A stretch of DNA of 64,000 bases from Lasiosphaeria ovina (taxonomy: Eukaryota; Ascomycota; Sordariomycetes; Sordariales; Lasiosphaeriaceae): assembly GCA_033439765.1 (NCBI GenBank), contig JAULSN010000001.1:3596001-3660000 (forward strand). Direction: 5' to 3'. The notes beneath the pieces are model-generated. The model saw nothing but the letters and a program-made list of their open reading frames with translations, did not search any database and had not been told where the DNA came from. The translations under genes were made by a program, and so were the position numbers. The stretch's first letter is position 1; every line of letters starts with the position of its first letter. This document shows, piece by piece, positions 57,689 to 64,000 of the stretch.

Positions 57689-60600
57689 GGCAAAATAGCC
57701 TGGCCGGGCATCATTTCGCCCTTGATTGGGCTTGAATATATATATGCCAATCTCCAACCCTCTGATCTCCAAAGCCCCGGGGTACTACCGAACATTTTTC
57801 GCAATGGCGAAGGGGTTATTTTTACTTTAATCCGGAGAAGGAACGGAGACCGTACATACATGAATCAATACGACATTTTCTATTGTTCAATTTTATCTTA
57901 TTTTTTATTAGACGGCGAGCCTTCAAATTCTTCATACAATATATTTCAGCGAAATTTTTTGCATAACTCATCTAGCCGAGAGGGGGATGACCTGGACATA
58001 TGGAGAGAGTCGGAGAAGATGAAGAGTGTTTTCTGTATTTCTTTTTCTTTTCACATTTTTCCAATGTTTCTTCCTTTTCACGAAGGTGTCTATTGAGTGG
58101 GACGACAAATACCCGAACATAAACTTTCCTGCGCATCTCGAAATTCGCCGACAGCGACAACGCGGTGGACCGGATCATGAGCTACGGCGACCATGGGATG
58201 ATGGATGTATATTTGGGGACTTTCATCTGGCAGCATGGGGAGGCAGCATTGCTTTTTGGGGGAGACGGGGCTGGGAGAGATGAGTCTCGTGTCTCAGGAT
58301 GGGGGGTGCTCCACCGGTTCTCTCTCAGAAATGAACGAGGACCGAGATGCTCGCCCACCCATCAGACAAGGGAAGGAGACAAGAAAAAAGCACACAGAGA
58401 GAGATATGTCATCATAAAACAATACTTTCTACCTCCACCAAGAAGAGCAGGAAACAAAGCTGGAAATCCCCATCACATGTGTGAAGGAGGAAAAGACCAT
58501 ACGTGTTTGTGGTCTGAGAGCTCTGCTGTCTGCCTCGGTTGCGCCCTCTCACGACTGCAACATGAAGGCTAAGGTGCCTGTCTGCCTGTGGGCCAGCCTG
58601 TCTTCGGTCAGGCCATTTACATACGTATATGTACATACTTAGTAATGTACAGTACATAAAAGCACACGAACGTATAATCAACCACCATGAATCAAACAAA
58701 AGAAACTGCTGGAGCCTGATGCGTACATGTTGAAAGGGGAAAAAATTGCGTATCGTTAGTCCCTTTTCCTCAAACACACAGTGAAACCTAACAAACCTTA
58801 CCCTTGCGGGAACTTTGGCCGACACAACAAACAAGCAAGGGCTTGTCGCACACCTCGATTGCCACGAGGCTCTCTCCATATTTTTAGGGCCATCTATTCC
58901 ACAAAGACCCGTACATAGATACGCGGTGAAAGCATCTCGCCCGGGCTCCCATGTCACGCCCGCACCATGCTCAAACGCCCAAGGCAAGGGGCTGCGGTGC
59001 TGTGGGCTTACCTTACGTATTACAGTACCGGCGCTCCGAGTGCGTGCCCCCACCCACTTGACGCTTGCAGGCTTGTTGACTTAAACTCCCGGGTCGATAA
59101 ACAAATTGTGCAAGACAAATAGGAACTTTCGATCATCGGGAACAAGAATAATAATAACTAAAAATACTAATCAACCCGAAACAAGTGAAAAAACGAGGTA
59201 AATGCAGCAGTGAGGCCAAACTCAAAGTTCTGTTCCGTCTGTGCCTGGCCACTTGCCTACCTACCTATCTTGAACTCACGCTCACCTCACCTCGCCTCAC
59301 CTCACCTCACCTGGCCCCCATCCACGCACAAATCCAATCAATCCAAGAAAAATCAGCTAGTAAATACCGTTTCGCATCGTATCACAGCATATATATACAA
59401 AAATATCTATCATACCGGAAGCGCGAGAGCGGCAGCGGCGGCGGGGGGGGACGCGTTTCGGCAGCTCGGCAACAGCCCCTCCCCGGCGTCCCACTCCCCT
59501 CTCCCTCCGTCCACGTCTACGTCCGCAAATTGCTTGCTATACTTGCAACTCTCCCGCAATTGATCTCGCCAAAACACTTCATGATAAAATCAATACTGTT
59601 TTCATTCCCGTGACTGACTGACTGACTGACCGAGCAAGCGCGGAGGTTTTGTTACACGCGTATTAGGTCTAGTTTCGGCCCCGGCTTCATCATCTTTGCT
59701 CAGAGGCCAGTAGAATTTCCAGAACAGGACGGACGTGAGCAGACGTTCACCGAGACAGGGATAAGCTGTTCCTATTTTTACGTCAGAAAAGGGAGCGGAG
59801 ATTTCGGGAAGCGCCAAATCTGGAACCTTGGCTTCTTCGGTTGTCCTATCAACCCTAGTCCAGCAGACGCCAGGGGGGTGGGGTGGGCCCAAAGGGTATC
59901 TCGGGACAATTCTCAGCCAGTCAATTCTGCAATTCAGAGCGCCAAACCCGAATGTCAGACTGGCCTCACGTGGCGATAGCGCCCAATATTCCAACTTCAC
60001 CCAGTAGCGAGAGATTTGATGCTGCACGCAAGAATAGATGGCCTAGACTCCTGGCAAATCCAGCTATTTTCGTCTAACTGCATCATCGCAGACAAGAAAG
60101 AGCCAGGTAAAGAAGCCGTGGCCCCTTCATCTGGCCCCAGTTACCACGCCGATCCCAAAGCCCGCCTTTCGAGAAGCCATCTTCGAGGCCTCCCCAACTT
60201 TCATGCCCGCTGCAAAAAAAACGCCAATAAGCTTTCCCAGCTCAGGATAAGCAACCCAGAGAAGTCGGCATCAAGTCCTGTTTCCCCTAAAGCTTCGGGA
60301 TCGGACCTCCCCCATTGGGATTTTTTGGCGGCAAAGACAGCTGTCAGCGACGGTGGAAAAGGCCGAGTAGCGTCATCTCGAGTCATCCTTCTCCCCTCTA
60401 GTGGGCGACCATGGCACCATCTGCGTCGTTTCTTGAGCCATTGCGCTCTCCCATCTGCAAGTGGTGATATACGAGTCAGCTTCCTTGAACTTTTGTACCA
60501 CTCTTATCAATCATGTGAGATTGTTCTGGGGCTTGGTCCAAGAGAGGGATTAGCCGCCTCAGAGACTTCTGAGCCATGCTGCCGGCTTGCGGAGCCGCGC

Positions 60601-60890
60601 GGTGCCTGTTTTCTGCTCAACATCGGACAAGCGTCCCCGTGCCAGTGCACTGTGAGGCCAGCCAACAAGGCCAACGCGTCCTCAAAGCCTCCACCAAAGG
60701 GCAGATTGCGAGGATGCATTGAACAATTGGCAACTTGTGAACTTGCGGTGCGGCCCACTGGGCCCGACTGGCAGAGGGGTGAGGGAAGTGGTTTTGGCAG
60801 CCGCCGTGCAGCATGACGCGTTGAGGGGGCCTGCGGCGCAGTTGCGGCAAGGTACCCGCCTCACAGTCGCCTTGGTGCCCCCGGCCGCGG
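57689..60890. other. Intergenic between two genes with converging 3' ends
   Basis: About 3.2 kb. AT-rich 3' flank of the membrane-protein gene (57.8-58.1 kb), then mixed sequence with CACCT repeats (about 59281-59316), TATATA (59390) and a TGAC tetramer repeat. No supportable gene. Confidence 0.5.
59611..59630. repeat. TGAC tetranucleotide repeat
   Basis: Five tandem TGAC units in intergenic DNA. Confidence 0.85.
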
Positions 60891-61424
60891 CTAATGCTCG
60901 GTTCCCTTCGGTGTGCTCCCGAAGTTCCAATAGACGGTGCCGCTGCTGCGCTGTTCAAATGTGGAAGGATGCTCGGATGGAGGGGGAGAGGGGAAATGGT
61001 GGTTCGATTGGCGAGTTGCCATGACCGTTGCGAATAGACCATGCACCACGTACCTGAGACTCCTGGAGCGTGCCCTCTTCCAAAATCTTCTTAATTGCGA
61101 CCTCCTCGTCCTCACTACCGAACTCGGCCTCGAGTGAGCCCTTTGACGCGGTATCAAACGGGCCTTGTGCGCCGTGCCTGTTTGTGTTGGGGAACAGTTG
61201 GTCAGCGCTCGGAGCCTTGTCTTTGCGGGCAGAGGCTGCAAGGCTGCAACGGAGCAAACCTACTTGTGCGTCACAAAGACCTGGAAGGAAGAAACGACAT
61301 TGGCAAGAGCCGTGCTCTTGTCGTCCAACCACTTCTGGTAATCCTCGGCGCTATCTACGAAGACGATGAAGTCGTCCTCGGAGCCCTGGTAGTGGATCTT
61401 GGTCGCGGTAGCCTGGCGCGTCAT
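60891..61424 (-). CDS. RTC3: RTC3-type single-domain SBDS-like protein
   Basis: Exons 61424-61264, 61177-61054 and 60950-60891 give 114 residues, the length of yeast Rtc3 (111). It starts MTRQATATKIHYQGSEDDFI and continues VFVDSAEDYQKWLDDKSTAL, SSFQVFVTHK, GAQGPFDTASKGSLEAEFGS and KKILEEGTLQES, which is the SBDS N-terminal domain fold found alone in fungi. Yeast Rtc3 is a stress-induced protein implicated in RNA metabolism; it lacks the other SBDS domains and so is not the ribosome-maturation factor itself. The last exon is the least certain: the chosen acceptor (GAACAG) gives a short tail ending STPKGTEH, while an AG ten bases further would give a longer unsupported tail. The upstream region holds GTAAGGTAG and CTACCTTAC in inverted arrangement. 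Confidence 0.85.
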
Positions 61425-62893
61425 TTTTGCTGTTATATGTTACGTTGACGGATGGTCGAGGTGCGCGAGTTTTGTTGATTGTTGTTGAATGCTGGCGCAA
61501 ATTGAGAACTAAGGATTAGCTGTATTGTCCTGCCGATGTGGGTGATGTCTTGCTGTTCCCGACGGATGAAGTAGAGGAGTGTGTGCAGCTTACCTGGGTC
61601 TCTTGGATTTGGTCTTTGGGATTTGCGAATGAAGTTATTTGCGGTTTGGTTCTAGTCCAGTCTCGAACAAACAGTTGCTCTTCATTTATAAGAAGCCGTG
61701 TCCTCTGTTCATCTCCTGACGTGCTACGTCATAGGTGACGGAAATGCGCTGACAGCTTGCTGCCGAATTGGGGACTGCCCCACACTTTGGTCATATGGGG
61801 GCCCACAAGCTAGGGCGGGTAAGGTAGCTCCTGCCCCGCGATTGACCTGCGTGAATTGACACTTGGTCTACGTTCACCACCCTACCTTACTTTGGGCACC
61901 AAGGCAGCCTGGAGACGGAAGAGAGCTGTGATCACTAGCTGCACTATTTCCGACGCTTTTGGGTGATTATCCTCATACATTCTCAGCTGCGACAGTGTTA
62001 CCATAGATGTAGGCCATGCTTGAGGCAACAATGTGGCTGGGGCTTCAAGGCCATCACGGTTTGCTCATCGAGCCAAGACATTGCATTCACACAGTGCTCT
62101 TTGTGGAGCTGTCGATTAGGCCTGGCGGGGCGGGCTGTTCCTGGCTCTTACGTCACCTGTCTTTCAAGCTCGTGCAGAGAGGGAGAGGGAAGGAACGAGA
62201 TGAAAGGCTGAATTGTCAGTGAAAAGCTTCTACACGTGTAAATGGTAAATGGTGTAGAGTTGAGTTTGGAACTGCCAGAAGATTTGGGATTAATGTTTAC
62301 CCATCTTGTGCCGAGGATTTCACTTCATTGAACAAAGTTACGCTAATTTTGATGCTATTTCCCTACCTGGGTGGCTGTATGTCAGAACACGTAATAGAAC
62401 TTTGCCGATGTGCAAAGAGTAGACAGTATGCTCCATCCGGGACGGTCAACCGATCATCGGTGATCCTTGGCTTGTGTCGAGCCCCGACGAATGACTTGTG
62501 CGTCGAAATTAGCCGCAGGAGACCAGTCTGCTCCTGGGAATCGAACCTATGGGCTCTCATGGGAAGTAGGTACACTGACATAGACCAATATCAACAAGAT
62601 CAAATCCCTCGAAGCCTCTGTTTTAGTTCGTAGGCCGTGTGTTAAAACTGATACATACTGAGTATAACCCGGTGCGATCTTGTAGCTAGGCGTCCTTGGC
62701 ATATTATACACTACAGTTCTCCCGCCGGGTGCACCAAAAATGGCACGGCCGCTCAACCCGATACTATTCAATGCGAGAAGGCCGTCCAGCTCCAAAAGCC
62801 CAAACAAGAGACAACTTATCATCCACCGGCCAGCGGCCCAGACATTCCGCTGTCTTGTCCCATAACAAATAATCCAGCATGCCCGCACCCGCG
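61425..62893. other. Intergenic upstream of RTC3
   Basis: About 1.5 kb. RTC3 promoter side with GTAAGGTAG (61819-61827) and CTACCTTAC (61882-61890) in inverted orientation 54 bp apart, then the 3' flank of the last gene. A tRNA-like B-box at about 62533 was considered and rejected. Confidence 0.5.
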
Positions 62894-64000
62894 TCAGCGA
62901 AAGAAACTGCGTATGCCCTGGACAACAGACTCTCGGTGTAAAATCCCAACCCTTGCCCACCGACTTGAGAGCTTGCGCGAGCGTAACGAGGATCTGCACG
63001 ATTCCGGTGGCGGCGAGTGCATGTTCTCCTTTCCAGACTCGCGAGCCACCATTGCAGCGAGGCTCGGGCCCATCAGGCTGGGTGCCCGAGAACTATTTGC
63101 CGACGAGTGCCGAAATGCCGGTGTACAAGGACGTGTTTTGTCCGCCTCCCCCTCCACCCGTGCTGCAGCCACAGCCGTTACGTCCAAGCGACGCACCGTC
63201 CCAAGGACGTCTGCTTCCCACTTTGAATCCGCCGTACTCAGCGAAGGGCTGTTCCTCTCTGTCTCGTCAGGGATGACGGATAAGGGGGAGCCGCACACAT
63301 CCCCAGACTCGTCCCGCACGACCGCCGAACCTGCACTTCCCTCCTTCGAGCCTTCGTCGTCAGTGCCCATCTTTTGTTGCAGGCTCGCTAGACTCGCTGT
63401 GCGCCTCGTAAAACCGCTAGCAATGCTTACAACGCTCAACTTTCGCATCACCGAAGAGGCAGATGCTCGAACAAGATGCTCGCTCCTGGATCGGGCTGTT
63501 ATCCCGGGGAATGGCAGGATATCCCGGGTCCACACATCTGACAGGAGAGCCTCAAGCCGGGCTCTCTCGCCTCTCGGAGGAGCCAGTACAGGGATTCGCG
63601 TGTTTGTCGTCAAGAGTGACTGTGACCTATTGATCTGAGTGCTACCCCTAGAGCTTGGTGCGTCCTTGATGACGCTCGTATTTTTCAGAATGACTTGGCA
63701 CAGGGGCGATTTCGGCCCGACCGTGGTGGCTCTGTGTATTGATATTCTTCTGGCAATGGTTCCTACGAATCTTTCTCAGTGCCCGCTCGCATATCCAAAA
63801 ACAGTAGGAGCAGAAGCATACCTGGCTTTCTAAAAACAGTCCCCAGAGTTTTGATGTTCAGGGCGAGTGTATTGAATGTTGCCGGCGAAGCCTGCTCCTG
63901 ATTATCGCCGGCCTGCTGGTTACCGAGGCGGGTGCGCCACTCGACTTCCTCTTTGGGAGTACACGCTGTTAATATCATCTCGTAGAGCTGATGGTCGCAC
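62894..64000 (-). CDS. C-terminal part of a large fungal protein, possibly a Rho-type GEF
   Basis: Exon A runs from the window end to 63822 and exon B is 63762-62894; a 59-nt intron (GTATGC..TAG) is joined in phase 1. The visible ~350 residues begin CDHQLYEMILTACTPKEEVE and WRTRL, which resembles the end of a PH-like domain behind a DH domain. They continue LNIKTLGTVFRKPGTIARRI, SIHRATTVGPKSPLCQVIL, INRSQSLLTTNTRIPVLAPP, RARLEALLSDVWTRDILPFP and RSEHLVRASASSVMRKLSV, with a Ser-rich disordered tail ending IRSFFR. These blocks recur in fungal proteins annotated as Rho guanine-nucleotide exchange factors. The catalytic DH domain would lie outside the window, so that identity is inference; an unrelated PH-containing protein is possible. 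Confidence 0.6.

Noticed and set aside
60682..60930. Alternative longer C-terminus for RTC3 using an AG ten bases downstream
   Set aside because: The resulting Ala/Pro/Arg-rich tail does not resemble the family, and the total length would exceed usual Rtc3 size; the short tail gives 114 residues.
62517..62546. Minus-strand GGTTCGATTCC resembling a tRNA B-box
   Set aside because: The flanking bases do not form a five-pair T-stem, and no A-box, anticodon stem or acceptor stem is found at tRNA spacing.
1..64000. Secondary-metabolite cluster, transposable element or defence system
   Set aside because: No polyketide synthase, NRPS, P450, transporter, transposase, reverse transcriptase or NLR-type motifs were seen in any frame; recognised genes are unrelated housekeeping functions.

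Overview
The window is nuclear DNA of a filamentous ascomycete (Pezizomycotina), most probably a Sordariomycete. Genes have short introns of about 54-140 nt (one near 300) with GT..AG ends and CTAAC/CTGAC-type branch sites. Several recognisable proteins have fungal architectures: TRP/Flc channel, WSC-glyoxal oxidase, Cdc5 with two polo boxes, Hap3, Rrn3, Opa3 and the DUF7727-type membrane protein. No bacterial operon, CRISPR array, rRNA, convincing tRNA, transposase or secondary-metabolite cluster was found.

Layout. 1-775 (-): 5' part of a PP2A methylesterase (PPE1). 1446-4026 (-): Flc/TRP-type membrane protein. 8113-11523 (-): large C2H2 zinc-finger protein. About 12.7-13.2 kb (-): possible decayed short-chain dehydrogenase fragment. 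15021-15457 (+): TMEM14-like protein, convergent with CMC2 (15787-16084, -). CMC2 is head to head with prefoldin subunit 2 (16396-17062, +). 20594-21657 (+): HAP3, followed by RRN3 (22666-25156, +). 25889-26110 (+): a small His-repeat protein. 27844-29396 (+): a bZIP-like factor. 30526-32823 (+): a carboxylesterase-fold gene that lacks catalytic residues. It converges on 33655-37208 (-), a secreted five-WSC-domain glyoxal oxidase. 43191-46384 (-): polo kinase CDC5, head to head with OPA3 (47416-48154, +). 48603-49785 (+): an unrecognised four-exon gene. 57123-57688 (+): DUF7727-type membrane protein. 60891-61424 (-): RTC3/SBDS-domain protein. 62894-64000 (-): 3' end of a large protein, possibly a Rho GEF.

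Most genes are unrelated housekeeping functions: phosphatase control, mitochondrial assembly, chaperone, CCAAT transcription, Pol I initiation and mitosis. They do not form one pathway. Non-coding DNA is unusually abundant, with stretches of 6.0 and 7.3 kb without a supportable gene. It carries microsatellites and two dispersed 9-mers (TACGGAGTA and CTACCTTAC, either strand), found by eye only between genes and far more often than chance predicts.

The best candidates for something new are these: the dispersed intergenic motifs; the predicted pseudo-esterase, with two in-frame TAGs in its presumed leader; the stop-free in-frame intron segments of HAP3 and RRN3; the orphan gene at 48.6-49.8 kb; and the bZIP with a non-canonical basic region. 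I did not find a clear multi-gene system. Splice sites were placed by eye from reading frame, phase and family similarity, so boundaries may be off by a few bases.
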